A stretch of 64,000 bases of DNA. Origin: Hemerocallis citrina. Its lineage: Eukaryota; Streptophyta; Magnoliopsida; Asparagales; Asphodelaceae. Positions 31,758-44,275 of this stretch are shown in pieces. Location of the stretch: assembly GCA_017893485.1 (NCBI GenBank), contig CM030367.1:141067089-141131088 (forward strand), written 5' to 3'. The position numbers and the translations under genes were made by a program. A model generated the notes under the pieces. That model was given only the letters and a program-made list of their open reading frames with translations. It ran no database searches and was not told the DNA's origin. The stretch's first letter is position 1; each line of letters begins with the position of its first letter.

Positions 31758-34700
31758 TGTCACGCCCCGCTTTCAAAAAAGAATACGAAATACGGATACG
31801 TAACAAAAGTCCAGCGAATGATTTTCATTATCCATAAGCTGTTCAGGAATCTTTACAATATTTCACAAGATAATTAGAGTCAGAAGCAAAATATACAACC
31901 AAGCATGCATAATTGAAACAAGATACCAACAGAAATTACTTGAAATCAAATACAATAATCTCAAATAATCAAATTCTGAACAAGTTAAATATTCTGGGTC
32001 ACATCACCCAAATACAAGATAAATATCCAAGTAATCAAGTACATCTTATTCAAGTTCAACCAACAATAATAATAATAAAATCATAAAGCATGAAACCTAG
32101 CACTAGTACATCATCTCGCCAATACCATCTGGCAACCGACCATCCTGATTTGCAATTAGTAAATTTGCAGGAGAAGGAAAAAGAAAAACAAGTACCTGTC
32201 AATTGTAAGTTACGGACCACTATAATGTAGGATACAAGTACATGGAATAGGTAAATCTAAGTAACAAACCTAGCATGGTATAATCATGAATACAGGATAT
32301 AAATCATAGCATGGCAAGATGAGCAAGTATAATAGCATGTGTCGAGTGTCAAATAAACAAGTGTCAAGAATCATGTAATCATGTAGCATGTACCAAGTAT
32401 CAAATTTTATGTATCATGTAGTCAAGTATCAAGTCTCATGTATCATATAGTTAAGTATCAAGTCTCATGTATAATGTATCAAGTCCTGCAGTTATTACTA
32501 TCAAGGTAGTACTTCATGCGCCACAAAAATATAACACATGGTTGCTACAACAAACAGTTTTGCTTTAGATTTCATAGAGGACCATACAGGGCAGTGTACA
32601 CAGGGACAAGCTCCAAGTATCATGTAATCATGTATCATGTAATAAGCTCCAAAACCCAAACAAGCTCCAGCTTCATGTGTGTACGTGTCATGTATATCAT
32701 GTCAAGCTCCACATGTGAACAACCTCCAATAACCACTAGGTTCTTCTGAGTACACGTTTCTGCACTATTCACTACAAGATCTTTCTCTTAACCCTGGCTT
32801 GGTTATTTTATTATTAATGTCAATCAAGCATGGAGGTGTGCAAAACATATCAAGTATATCATGTCATGATCATATAACAAGTTCAAGTTGCAAGATAAAT
32901 ATATACGTGTGCAAGATATCTCATAAAAGAACTAAAATAAACAAATCTTAAGTTCAGGACATCACGACCATACTGTAGTAAAACAGTGATTTCCAGTGTT
33001 ACAAATATCCCAATCTAGATCCATCAAAGGATCTAGAAAATAGACTTCCACACGAATCCAGCGAATATAAATAAGTCATATAGTATTTCAGAAAAACAAG
33101 TCTCAAAACTGATTTGAATACAGAAAATAGGTTCAGCCAGAAATCAGGAAAACAAATTCAAGAACAGGAAAACAGCATAAAAACACATTAAATAAATCCA
33201 CAAAAAATCTGGGGTATTTCCCTATATGTCCAGTATCTAAATATAAAATTTCATAATTTTCCAGTGAAATTAAATCAGTCATCAAAAATAAGAAAGCATC
33301 AAGAAACCATAGTTTGGCAAATCTGGAATTTCCAACACTGCTGTACGAAAACTATGATATCTCGCAACCAGTGAAACAAAATCCAATTGCGCCAAATGGA
33401 TATGAAAATAGATAAAATATACTAACTTTCATATTTCACAAATACTTTTCATATAGTAAAAGGAATCATAGTGAAAATAAGGTTCTTTACAGAACAGTGA
33501 GCAAAATACAGCAAGTATAGATTTCATAAACGAGCATAAAACAACACATAAAACTCATCAATAAAATTCAACAAAATTATGGGTAATCCCTAAATAGATA
33601 AAGAAACACAGATCAAAGTTTTGGATCAAAATAATATATGTAGCATGATTCTTTAAAATGATTTGTCATAAAAATTACCGAAAAACAAAATCTGGAAAAT
33701 GTCGACACCTCTGTAGTAAAACCGTTATAACTCACTCATAGGAAATCAAAATCAAGCAAGGTCAGAGAGGTTTGAAAATAGACGAAATTCACTAAATCTC
33801 ATGTTTTATACCGAAATTAAGATACTGACTTTAAAACAGTCCAAAACAGATCAACGACAAAATACTGATTTTTCCCTTTAACAACTCAACATATATCATA
33901 CAAAACTTGTTCAAAATACAACCAAACATGAATTCAAGTCTACCAAGTATCCAAACATCATAATTTATGGTATCTAGCATGTCCACACCAAATATATCAC
34001 ATGGGTCCCAACCAAAACACGAGTTCTCACAAAAGTCTCGCATACATGATCAAAATCAAGAACGGGTAAAACTTAAGTTAATTCATGTCCATATTGTGTC
34101 GCGAGTCATATATGGTCAAATTTTCATAATAGAGACAAAATCCATCAAGGATAACACAAACAAGAGTCACCTCTAGACCCTATAGGTGGTATTTTTGACT
34201 TGTATCAAACAAATGAATTAGAGTACAAGTTCCTTGCCTTAATCGGAGATGATGAACGACGAACACCAAGAGTAACAAGCAAAACCCATGAACAAAAATC
34301 CACGAATCAACAAATCCAAGCAACTAACCCTCGAACAACTCGCACGATCCCACGTGCGAACTCTCAAGCAAGCGAGAGAGAGAGACGGCGGATGAGATGC
34401 AGGATGGATGCTCGACTAGGGGATGGAGTGGTGGTGCGGCAAAGTGAGGGCGATTGAGATTTGGATGTAGGCCGAAAGAGGGGAGATAAGGGCTGTCGGG
34501 TTTGGGGTGTTGCCGGGTGTGCACAGGCCGGGAAGGGGGTGGTCGGGTGCTGGCTGGGGCTGTGTGCGGGTCGCAAGCAAGGAGAGGGAGAGAGAGGGAG
34601 GCCGGGTTTGTGGAGAAGGGGAATTAGGGTTAGGGTTTAGATGAGAGGGATGATAAATAGGGTTTAGTTGTGGGTTAATGGGTTAATGGGTATTAGAAAT

Positions 34701-35085
34701 AGTAGTGGTTTTACCAAATGGGTTTTGGATTTTGGGTTAATCAAATAGGAATACAATTAGGATAGGGAATTTTATTTGGCTTTGGAAATCTTATTAGGGA
34801 TCAAAATAATAGGATTGGGAAAAAAGGACAACCAATCACCACCACAAACACCCAAGAAAAATACAAAAAAAATAAAGAGAACGAGACCGAAATGAAAAAA
34901 GAACAAAATAATGAAGAACGAGACAAAAGAGACAACCAAACACACACAAAGAGCTCAAAATGAAATAAAACGAATATATATTGAAAACAACTCCAATATA
35001 CTGTTCAGAAAAGAATACAAGATAGAAAATACACCAAAATAAAAAATACACTTTAAAATACACAAAATGAAAAACAGGGGTTACA
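31758..35085 (-). repeat. LTR L2 of composite G2 (middle LTR)
   Basis: 3328 bp, TGTCACGCCCC to CAGGGGTTACA. It is shared: 5' LTR for pol copy 1 on its left and 3' LTR for pol fragment 2 on its right. Closely similar to L1, with many small differences spread along its length. No gene. Confidence 0.85.
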
Positions 35086-35135
35086 ATCCTACCCACCTAC
35101 AAGAAGAATTTCGTCCTCGAAATTCAAAAAGAAGA

Positions 35136-37172
35136 TACATAGGGTAACCCCAAAACAACCAAAAAAACAAAAAAAACAAAACTACCCAAACAAATGAGGA
35201 AACTTCTGCTGAATCTCTTCCTCCAGCTCCCAAGTCGACTCAGCAGGCGAGTGAGGATTCCAAGCAACACGAACCAACTTAATGACATTGTTCTTAAACA
35301 CTTTCTCCCGCCGATCCACAATAGCATGGCGGAATCTCACAAGTCAAATCTGGCTGAATGATCAACTCAGAATAGTCGATCACGCGGGTCTCATCTCAGA
35401 TATATCTCCTGAATTGTGAAACATGAAAAACATCGTGCACTCCTGGTAAAGCTGGCAGCAAAGCAAGACGATAGGCCACTTAGTCTACTCGCTCCATAAT
35501 CTCAAACGGTCCAATAAACCTAGGGCTAAGCTTGCCCCCACCACCGAACCGAATGACACTGCGCCACGGCGATACCTTAAAAAAAATATGGTCACCAACA
35601 ACAAACTCCAAAGCTCTCCAATGGATATCAGCCCACCGCTTCTGCCTGTCCTGAGTTGCCTGCAAGTGCTTCATGATCTGAACCACAACCTCCACTGTCT
35701 TAGTGATCAACTATGGACCCAACAACTGCCTCTCACCAATGTCATCCCAGTACACTGGTGATCTACACTTCCGTCCATAGAGTGCCTCCAACGGAGCAGC
35801 TTTAATACTGACTTGAAAGCTGTTATTGTACGAGAACTCTACGAGATGCAAATGATCCTCCCAAGACCCACCAAACTGAAGCATACAGGACCTCAACATG
35901 TCCTCAAGAATCTGAATAGTCTGCTCTGACTGTCCATCAGTCTGGGGATGAAAAGTTGTACTGTACTTTAATTTACTTCCCAAACTTTCTGAAGACTCTC
36001 CCAGAACTGAGATCTGAATCTCGTATCCCTGTCGGATACAATACTGACTAGAACCCCATGAAGTCTAACAATCTCTGCATATACCTTTCAGCTAGGCTCT
36101 CAGTAGACTGACCGACACGAAAAGGAATGAAATGAGCACTCTTCGTCAAACGGTCGACAATCACCCAAATGGCATTATAACCTTAGGACTCCTCGGCAAA
36201 GCGGTCACAAAATCCATAATGATATGTTCTCACTTCCACTCTGGAATAGGAAGCGGCTGAAGAAATCCAGCGGTTCTCTGATGCTCTGCCTTAACCTACT
36301 GGCAGATCAAACACCGAGCAACAAACTGAGCCACAGCCATTTTCATACCCTGCCACCAGAAATGAAGCTTCAAATCTCGATATATCTTAGTACCGCCAGG
36401 ATGGATAGAATACGAAGACTGATGGGTTTCCTCAAGCAACCTTTGACGAACATCACCTTTCGGAACAAATAATCTGGACCCAAAACAAAGATGTCCATCC
36501 GAATGAATAACCATGTCCGTCCTAGACCCAGACTCAACCTCAGCTCGAAAACCCTGCAACTGTGCATCACCAGCCTGTGCCTCTTTAATCTGATCAACAA
36601 GAGACGACTGCAGCTGGAGCGCCAAACAACTCCAACCAGAACTCGGCAACAAAACAACCAACTCCAACCTCCTCATCTACTCAATGTGATCCCTCTGCTG
36701 AGTAAGAAACATAACTGTCGGACTCCTGCTCAAAGCATCTGGCACCAAGTTTACTTTACCAGGATGGTATTGCAAACTGATGTCATAATCGGCCATAAGT
36801 TCCAACCAATGCCTTTACCTTTTGTTTAACTCCTTCTGGGTGAAGACGTACTTGAAACTTTTGTAGTCTGTAAAGATCTCCACTCAGTCCCTAAGTAAAT
36901 AATGTCTCCACAGCTTCAAAACAAAAATCAATGCCGCTAACTCCAAGTCTTAAGTCGAATAATTCTTCTCATGCGGCCTCAACTGTCTCGATGCATACGC
37001 AACGAGTCGGTCCTTCTGCATCAAAACTGCACCAAGACCCTTACCAGAAGCATCACAGTGAATTACAAATCTGCCTGAACCATCGAAAATAGTCAACACA
37101 GGCACTGACGTCAATCTGTTCTTCAACTCAACAAAAGCCTCATTGCACTCATCAGACCAACAAAACTTCTAA
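35136..37172 (-). pseudogene. pol: pol fragment 2 of G2: end of RT to chromodomain-like end
   Basis: This parallels the 3' half of pol copy 1. The [16 protein letters not shown] stretch and RNase H start are in stop-containing frames (36700-37170), the zinc-site region YSIHPGGTK...WWQGM is at 36296-36676, integrase with QTDGQSEQTIQILEDML is at 35711-35983, FVVGDHIFFKVSPWR is at 35480-35710, and the C-terminal tail runs down to about 35140. The protease and RT core are missing: the homology stops abruptly at 37172. Several stops and small deletions (for example near 36180 and 35980). Confidence 0.8.
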
Positions 37173-37259
37173 TCCTTGTTTTTAGTGGTTTTTAGTGGTT
37201 TTTGGAGCTTGTCCCTGAGTACACTGCCCTGTATGGTCCCCTATGAAATCTAAAAACCC
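37173..37259 (+). repeat. Inverted LTR scrap at the break of pol fragment 2
   Basis: After a short TTTTTAGTGG duplication, GAGCTTGTCCCTGAGTACAC and the following bases are the reverse complement of part of LTR L1 (near 25475-25530). This lies where the missing 5' half of the second internal region should begin, so the junction came from a rearrangement. Confidence 0.7.
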
Positions 37260-38259
37260 TGTCATGCCCCGCTTCCCAAAAAGAATATGGAATACGGATA
37301 CGTAATAAAAATCCAGCGAATGATTTTTATCATCCATAAGCTGTTCATGAGACTTGACACTTGACTACATGATACATGAGACTTAATACTTGACTACATG
37401 ATACATAAGATTTGATACTTGATACATACTACATGATTACATGATTCTTAACACTTGTTTACTTGACACTCGACACATGCTATTATACTTGCTCATCTTG
37501 TCATGCTATGATTTATATCATGTATCATGATTATACCATTCTAGGTTTTTTACTTAGATTTACCTATCCCATGTACTTGTATCCTACATTATAGTGATCC
37601 GTAACTTACAATTGACATGTACTTGTTTTTCTTCTTCCTTCTCCTGCAAATTTACTAATTGCAGATCAGGATGGTCGGCTGCCAGATGGTATTGGCGAGA
37701 TGATGTACTAGTGCTGGATTTCATGCTTTATGATTTTATTATTATTGTTGTTGCTTGAACTTGAATAAGATGTACTTGATTACTTGGATATTTATCTTGT
37801 ATTTGGGCGATGTGACCCAGAATATTTGACTTGTTCAGAATTTGATTATTTGAGATTATTGTATTTGGTTTCAAGTAATTTCTGTTGGTATCTTGTTTCA
37901 ATTATGCATACCTGGTTGTATATTTTGCTTCCGACTCTGATTATCTTGTGAAATATTGTAAAGATTCCTGAACAGCTTATGGATGATGAAAATCATTCGC
38001 TGGGCTTTTGTTACGTATCCGTATTCCGTATTCTTTTTGGGAAGCAGGGCGTGACAGAGTTTTAAGACCAGTGAGAACAAAATAATGAAGAACGAGACAA
38101 AAGAGACAACCAAACACACACAAAGAGCTCCCAATGAAATAAAACGAATATATATTGAAAACAACTCTAATATATGGTTCAGAAAAGAATACAAGAGAGA
38201 AAATACACCAAAACGAAAAATACACTCCAAAATACACAAAATGAAAAATATGGGTTACA
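37260..38259. repeat. LTR L3 of G2, internally inverted and deleted
   Basis: The first about 85 bp (TGTCATGCCCC to AAGCTGTTCATG) are in the same orientation as L1 and L2. From about 37345 to 38057 the sequence is inverted relative to L1, ending with the reversed terminus GGGAAGCAGGGCGTGACA. From about 38075 to 38259 the L1 orientation returns, ending GGGTTACA. The middle 2 kb of a normal LTR are absent. Confidence 0.8.
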
Positions 38260-39423
38260 TAACAACCAGAGGCCACCTACTCCTGAGCCAGCTAGGAGCC
38301 ACCGCCGTCGATCCCCTAGTCCTCAGGGGGCTCCAAACCACCGTCTTTGCACTCCCAATCCTCGTCCATCTCCAAGCTACCATTGCCACGACCCTAATCC
38401 GCCCTCGTACGAAGATTAGTCCGGGGCTCGGTAAGATATGATTGAAGAGAAGACTCGGTCTACCGCCGTCTCCATGAGATGGAGAGGCACCTCGGCCGAT
38501 TTGACAGGGAAGAAGAGCAACGGGCGAGCCTCCGCCCGAGCAGGCCTCCATTCCCCCGCACCATCATGGAGGCCCCCGTCCCAGAAAACTTCAAGCCGCC
38601 TCACTTCGAGTCGTATATCGGGGAGTCGAACCCCGCTGACCACATCGAGAGTTTTAAAACTCTCATGATGATACACCAGGCTTCGGATGCGCTTCTTTGC
38701 AAAACCTTTCCAGCAACGCTGAAGGGGCCTGCAAGGGAATGGTACTCACTGCTTGCAACGACCTCCATCTTCTCATTCGATCAATTTGGAGGGCTCTTCC
38801 TTACTCATTTCGTGAGTAGCCGTCGGGCCGAGAAAACAAGTGTATCTCTGGTGACCCTCAACCAAAGAAAGGGTGAACGCTTAAGAGATTATGTTCCCGG
38901 CCCATTCCCTCCCTCAATCAATCAATAACCACTGCAGCATTTGAGCGCAACGTCACTAATGCCGACCTCAAGGCGTCCCTTGCCAAGAAGCCTCCCCGAG
39001 ACTTCTTAGAACTCCTGCTTAGGAGTGAGAAGTACATCTGGGTGGAAGAGGCTCTCAACCCCCTACTCTTGAGGAATCATCTTCTGGGAACAAACGAAAG
39101 AATACGAGCGATGAGGGGTCCCAAAAATTCCAGAGGGACAGCAATGGCCAACGCTGCCCAGCTCCTTGTTTTGCGAAGTTCACCCCCCTCATTGCTAATA
39201 TATCAGAAGTTCTTATGGAGGTGGACAAGGAAGGACTACTCTGTGCTCCCCCTAGAATGAATACCCCTGGCAAGAAGAGGAACAGGGATAAGTGGTGCCG
39301 CTTTCACAGGAACCACGGCCACGACACGGATGATTGTCGGGCTCTTAAGGAGGAGATCGAATAACTCATACAGTGGGGATACCTGACCAAGTTCGTCCAA
39401 AAAGATGGGGCCGAACTTCCACC
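38260..39423 (+). pseudogene. gag: gag of element B, central and C-terminal parts
   Basis: Continuation of the gag cut at 24659. A basic, proline-rich linker is followed by the gag core: FESYIGESNPADHIESFKTL, LLCKTFPATLKGPAREWYS and FLTHFVSSRRAEKTSVSL (about 38480-38900). A frameshift near 38900 is followed by TTAAFERNVTNADLK and KPPRDFLELLLRSEKYI, and another leads to a zinc-finger-like segment CRFHRNHGHDTDDCRALKEE near 39294-39360. This arrangement is typical of Tat-type Gypsy gag. A stop directly follows the last segment. No pol domain follows. Confidence 0.8.
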
Positions 39424-39739
39424 CTGAGGAGCCTACAAACGAACAGAGAGGCCCGCCCAGTTCCAAGACTCCGAGCCTGGGGCTGTCCTCCACCTTACCC
39501 ATGGAGGTCCAATGGGGGGAGAACCAAACTCCTCCCAAGAGGCCTTCACCCTATCATAGAAGAAGCTTTTCAGTTTTCAACAAGGCTATCAATTGCGATA
39601 CGGCCAAATCATGTAATAACGGCTCGCCCCTCTCAAGGCGGTCACTTAGTTTGTTTCAATAAAACAGTTTTTTCGTATAAAGATCATTGCATTGGCCTCA
39701 TGTCTATCCCATGGAGTCACATCCACAATTCATTAACCC

Positions 39740-40800
39740 CTTCAACAACAAGTTCGGAGTCCAATACTTGGTTCGATGCTGCTTTAGTCACTTGCGAACA
39801 AGCAGGTACGGAGCAACTCACCATTAGGAATTGCTCCTGCAACTAGTTGAAACATCCCAACGACAAGTTTGGAGTCCAACACTTGGTTTGACGCCGCTCT
39901 AGTTGCTTGCGAACAAGCTAGTGGGGAGTGGCTCACCATTCAGAATTGCTCATACAACTCGTTGATGAATCTTAAACAACTGGTTCGGAGTTCACAATCA
40001 TGGCTCAAAATCGCCCTCACAACTTGCAAGTATGTGGGTTCGGGGCTCGACACGACCATTCGAACTACTCCCGAAACTGTTTGAGTCCAACAAGCAAGTT
40101 CGAACACTAGCTCTTTTCCAAGGCTATCCCTGAGGCCTGATTCACCTTTGTAGCTTCTCGTACCGCTCGACAATCCTCATCAATGAGCTCTGTGCTCACT
40201 TCCTCTCCCGAGCCAAACCAAAAACTCCTTCACTCCACGTAAGGGTGTTGGAGCCCAGCTCGTCCTAGAGGATCTCCCGCAACTAGTTCGCCTTCAAGAA
40301 TCTGATATGATACCCAACTCACTCATCGAGTTGCCTCTACAAGCGTATTGGGCTCAAACAGCAAGTTTGAAGGCCAACTCCATCCGAAAGTTGCTTCTAC
40401 AAGCCTACCGGGTCCAAACGGTAGGTCGGCACCAACCCCCTCCTCGGGTCACCCTTACCAGCCTGCCGGGTCCAAACGCAAGTTCGGCACTAACCCCCTC
40501 TTCGGGTCGCTTCAACAAACTTGTCGGACTCAAATGACAAGTTCGACGCCCAACTGTCTCCTAGAGCCTGGTGAAGCTCTTTGCTCCACTCACCTCCCGA
40601 GCAACCTTCTCCTCAGCAAGTTCGGAGCTAAAACTCTCCCCTAGAGTTGCTCCTCAAACTTGTCTCCCGAATGGCTCTCTCCTAGAGCCTGGTGATGCTT
40701 TCTGCTCCGCTCGCCTCCTAAGCGGCCCTCTCCTTAGCAAGTTCGGAGCCAAAACTCTCCCCTAGAGTTGCTTCTCACACCTACCTCCAAGAACGGATCT
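39740..40800 (+). repeat. Degenerate tandem array, unit about 59 bp
   Basis: The word CAAGTTCGGAG or variants recurs about every 59 bp (for example near 40361, 40420, 40479, 40539), and stronger similarity recurs every second unit, about 115-120 bp (39753, 39868, 39983; 40561 and 40682). Many units include GAGTTGCTxCTxCAA. The array makes up most of the 3' region after gag. Confidence 0.7.
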
Positions 40801-41073
40801 TTCTATGGGTCTTACGAGAATCATCCTAGCTCATCTTCTTAGCCCATAGGAGTGGAGCTCCTCTTCGAAGATTCCGGAGACCGAGGCTCGTCTTCTATGA
40901 TTCCGGACACAGAGACATTGTGAGCCAGTTTCGCTCCTAAAGATGGATGATTTGTTAAACCAAATCAAAACAGAAGTTGTAGATTTTAGTCTCCTCTTCA
41001 AAACGAGTGGTCATATGCCCCAATCAGAGTTTCGTGGCACCGGGAAAATCGGTTTCAATACAGCTGCTCGAAG

Positions 41074-41118
41074 GAAGAAGAAGAAGAAGAAGAAGAAGAA
41101 GAAGAAGAAGAAGAAGAA
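41074..41118 (+). repeat. (GAA)n microsatellite
   Basis: About 15 GAA units. An open frame across it reads poly-lysine and is not a gene. Confidence 0.9.
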
Positions 41119-42122
41119 AAGGGTCAGGTTGACCGGTCAACGCCACGTCAGTGCGTTGACCAGTCTACGCTGACGTGGCGACGCACCCACGCCCACAATG
41201 CCAGAAGCCCACGTGCTGAGTGCCAGCGTGGTAGGGGACCTCTCTTGCACAGAGCAGCTCTGTTTTGCCCACGTGACGTTCGCCCTGCTTGCGTCTCTGA
41301 GTGCCCACGTGACAGTGGACCCCACCTCTGTTGACCGTCCACTCGCGTGACGCCACATGGTGTGGGCCCCACGCTCCACCTACCTGCGAACCGGGTAGCG
41401 AGTGAAATGGGGAGAGCGGCAGCTTTTCGATCTTTTCGATCATCAGATTGCTTCAAGATTCGCGCCAAGCAAGATGGACGGTTCAGATCAAAAGAAGAAA
41501 AAGTGGGCTACCCGATTCCAAACCGGGTATAGTGGTGGCTTTGGCTTTTGTGACCCATGGATCTCACCAAAAAGCGTGCTTCTCTCAATCAACGACCCAG
41601 ATTAATTCAGGTATTATATATTATTTAAAATTTATTTTCTTATTAATAAATTTCAGAAAAATAATTAAAAAATCTGAAAAGTAATATTAAATTCGGGAAA
41701 ATTATTTTAAAATTCTGAAAAATAATTAAAAATTCAAGATACTATTTTTAAATTCTGAAAAATAATTATTATTTTAGAAAAAATTATTTTAAAATTCCAG
41801 AAAATAATATTAAATTCGGATTAATTAATTAAAAGATCTAGAAAATATTTTTTAATTATGAAAAAAATAATTAAAAATTCGGAATATTATTTTAGATTCT
41901 GAAAAATAATTATTACTTTAGAAAAATTATTTTAAATCACTAAAAATCCAGAAAATTCTAAAAATAATTTTGGGCAATTTTCAAGCTCAGAATAATATCG
42001 TTACACCCCGAGCAAGATCCAAACTCTCCCGAGAACTCCGATAAACTCTATAAACCATTGAAAACGGGCGAACTACTCCTCAAAGGCTGTAAAACTCAGT
42101 CTTCATGATATGGGGGGCTTGT

Positions 42123-42777
42123 GATATGGGTAAAAATAGAGCTAAATCGGGACCGTTCAAATCGGGCACTGATCTTAAAGCTCCCAGGGGTAAAACGGTA
42201 ATTTCAGCAGATACAGGCCCGATAAGATAAGCTGGGCTGTTCTCAAGCCCAGCAACCTGATCCAGCCTGCAGTAGGGACTGTTGCAACAGCCCTACCACG
42301 AAGGAGTCCGGATTCGTCGAACCCAGTTGAAATCCCCTTATTCTAGGGGGTAACTGATCTATCCATCCATACATAAGGGATGATCTGGAAACTTTATCTC
42401 TCCATCAAGAGAAGGGTCCAGTCCTGATCCCTTCACATGGGTGGCATAACCAACTCTATCCTATCACCGGGAAGTAGAGATTCATCCCCATCTCGAAACT
42501 AGTTCCTGAGGCGACTGTATAAACCCCTCTCCCCCACCGTTACAAGGTAATCAATCTTTCTATACCAAAAGCTCTTTCATAATCATTCAGATTACTGACA
42601 AGAGCGTCGGAGGGTGCGTCGCCGGAATCAACCCCGGTGACTTGTACTTTTTACAGGTCAATCCCGCAGCGGGAAATCAGTCAAACACCGGTGAAGGTAT
42701 TCAGGTTTGACTCATTCGATTTCCTACGAACCCACAAATTCTATCTGTTTGCTCCCACACCGAAATCAGCAGCAACA
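42123..42777 (+). repeat. 3' LTR of element B
   Basis: 655 bp, TGATATGG to GCAGCAACA, uninterrupted. A TATA motif, TATAAAC, lies at 42518-42524. It defines the limits of the split 5' copy and of the LTR of element A. Confidence 0.85.
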
Positions 42778-42852
42778 GTTATCTAGCTTAAGCTACAACA
42801 TAACTGTAACTTTTAGATTGTTAATTTAAGCAGCTGTAACACTTTAAATTTT

Positions 42853-43022
42853 GAGTAATGTTACACTATCAATTTCACTATATTTTCTTTCACTATCTTA
42901 GATATCACATCACTATAAGAGAATTTTTCGTACCTACTCTATACTAACTCTCCAATACTAATGTGCCATTTAAAGTAGTGAAAAAATTGGTAAAAAAATT
43001 GGTAGTGAGGGTGACATTACTC
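42853..43022. mobile_element. MITE family M, complete copy (170 bp)
   Basis: It starts GAGTAATGTTACACTATC and ends GTAGTGAGGGTGACATTACTC, an imperfect inverted repeat of about 25 bp. Flanks are TTT and TTA. The right half matches 2684-2812. No coding sequence. The superfamily cannot be fixed from the ends alone. Confidence 0.7.
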
Positions 43023-43283
43023 TTAAACATTAGCGTCGTTTAAGAAGATCAATTATTTAGTTAAAGTGACCAGAGCATGGGCATTGACTTATTTTTTCTG
43101 TTGACCATGCTGTTTTGGGCCTTGAGGCATAAAACAACAATTTTTGCATTCAAATATTCAAATTTAGCTGGATTATTCAGAAGAATGTTTTGCTTATTTC
43201 TTTACGATTAACTTAATAGACCAAATTATTTAGTTTTTTTGTACAAATAGACAACAAATTAACGATCTTAATGACTTAAACAA

Positions 43284-43337
<54 letters not shown>

Positions 43338-43589
43338 CGTTAATGATGGGTTAGAATCCCTCCGTGTTCCATTAAAAAAAGTTTAACGAAATATACAACT
43401 AAATCATGGATTATGAAGTTCATGAAACACGATAGGCTGGGTCTGTCATTGAACTCATACTCTGTACAAAAGAGAACTCAACCCAAACAAGAGAATTTCC
43501 TGCAAAAAATTAATAACAACCAATAATCAAATAATACAACAAAACCTAATCATACTTGTCCACCGACCAAATCAAAGCACGCTAACTAA
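43023..43589. other. Unassigned AT-rich sequence with (TA)n run
   Basis: No gene seen. It contains a long (TA)n run at about 43288-43335. Confidence 0.5.
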
Positions 43590-44275
43590 ATCTGACCTGA
43601 ATAGGTTAAAATTGAGTCATTTCTCTTATCCCCTCACTTGTAACATCGTCCATCATCTCCGCTCCACGCAACTGCAACTGTCGTTGCCCCAACAGTAATA
43701 CAAACGCCATTTCCAAACTCAATGACACGAGAGTTACCCCAGACACCCACCAATCTGACTTAAATAGTCAAAATTGGGCACTTGCTCTCATTCCCTAGCT
43801 TGACCACTGTCCACTGTCACTGACATCCGCAACCACAGCTGCTGTTGCCCCCAACGAAAATACAAACGCCACCTCCAAGCTCATTGGTACAAGAGAAAAC
43901 TCCGGCATTCCTCTAATATCACATGAATAGGTCAATATTGTGCAATTTTTCTCATCACCTAACTTGTCTACCGTCTATTGTCACCCACATCCGCAACCAC
44001 AACTTGCCGTCACCCCCAATGATAACACAAATGTCACCTTCAAGTTCACTGGCATGAGAGAAACCCCAGACACCCACCAAATCCGACCTTAATATGTCAA
44101 AATGGAACTCTTTCTCTTATCACCTAGCTTGTTCATCGTTCACTGTCACTTCTAACCACAACTGAAACTGCCGTCATCCCCAACAGTAACACATACATCA
44201 CCTCTAAGCCTACCAACATGAGAGAGACCCCAAACACCTACCCAATTTAATCTGAATAGATAAAAATGAAGCCAA
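43590..44275. repeat. Degenerate tandem repeat, four units of about 165 bp
   Basis: Phrases such as AATCTGACTTAAATAGTCAAAA, CTTGTCCACCGTC, GCAACCACAACTG and CCACCTCCAAGCTCA recur in the same order at about 43590, 43745, 43915 and 44080, with a partial fifth unit from about 44235. Units have diverged strongly. I do not recognise the family, and no frame stays open across it. Confidence 0.6.

Larger units (their letters stand above)
24660..38259 (-). mobile_element. Three-LTR Tekay/Del-like Gypsy composite G2
   Basis: An insertion of 13.6 kb in gag of element B, flanked by TAACG and TAACA (one mismatch). In plus order it is LTR L1, pol copy 1, LTR L2, pol fragment 2, then rearranged LTR L3. 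All genes are on the minus strand. This LTR-internal-LTR-internal-LTR order is expected from unequal recombination between two related copies. No gag of this element is left in either internal region. Confidence 0.8.
39424..42122 (+). other. 3' non-coding region of element B
   Basis: About 2.7 kb with no protein domain in any frame. It holds a 59-bp tandem array (39740-40800), a (GAA)n run (41074-41118), a GC-rich stretch related to the repeats of element A (41120-41600), an AT-rich stretch (41600-42000) like that of element A, and a purine tract ATGGGGGGC near 42111-42119 before the LTR. Confidence 0.65.
20089..42777 (+). mobile_element. Tat-like gag-only LTR retrotransposon B, with nested insertions
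   Basis: LTRs at 20089-23955 (interrupted) and 42123-42777 begin TGATATGG and end CAGCAGCAACA. Flanking pentamers are GTTCT and GTTAT (one mismatch). A primer site resembling tRNA-Asp follows the 5' LTR, and a G-run precedes the 3' LTR. Between them is a Tat-type gag and about 2.7 kb of non-coding repeats, with no protease, reverse transcriptase or integrase belonging to this element. It is a terminal-repeat-with-gag (LARD-like) element. Two later insertions, 3.2 and 13.6 kb, swell it from about 5.9 to 22.7 kb. Confidence 0.8.

Noticed and set aside
41041..41173. Lysine-rich open frame
   Set aside because: Translation of a (GAA)n microsatellite.
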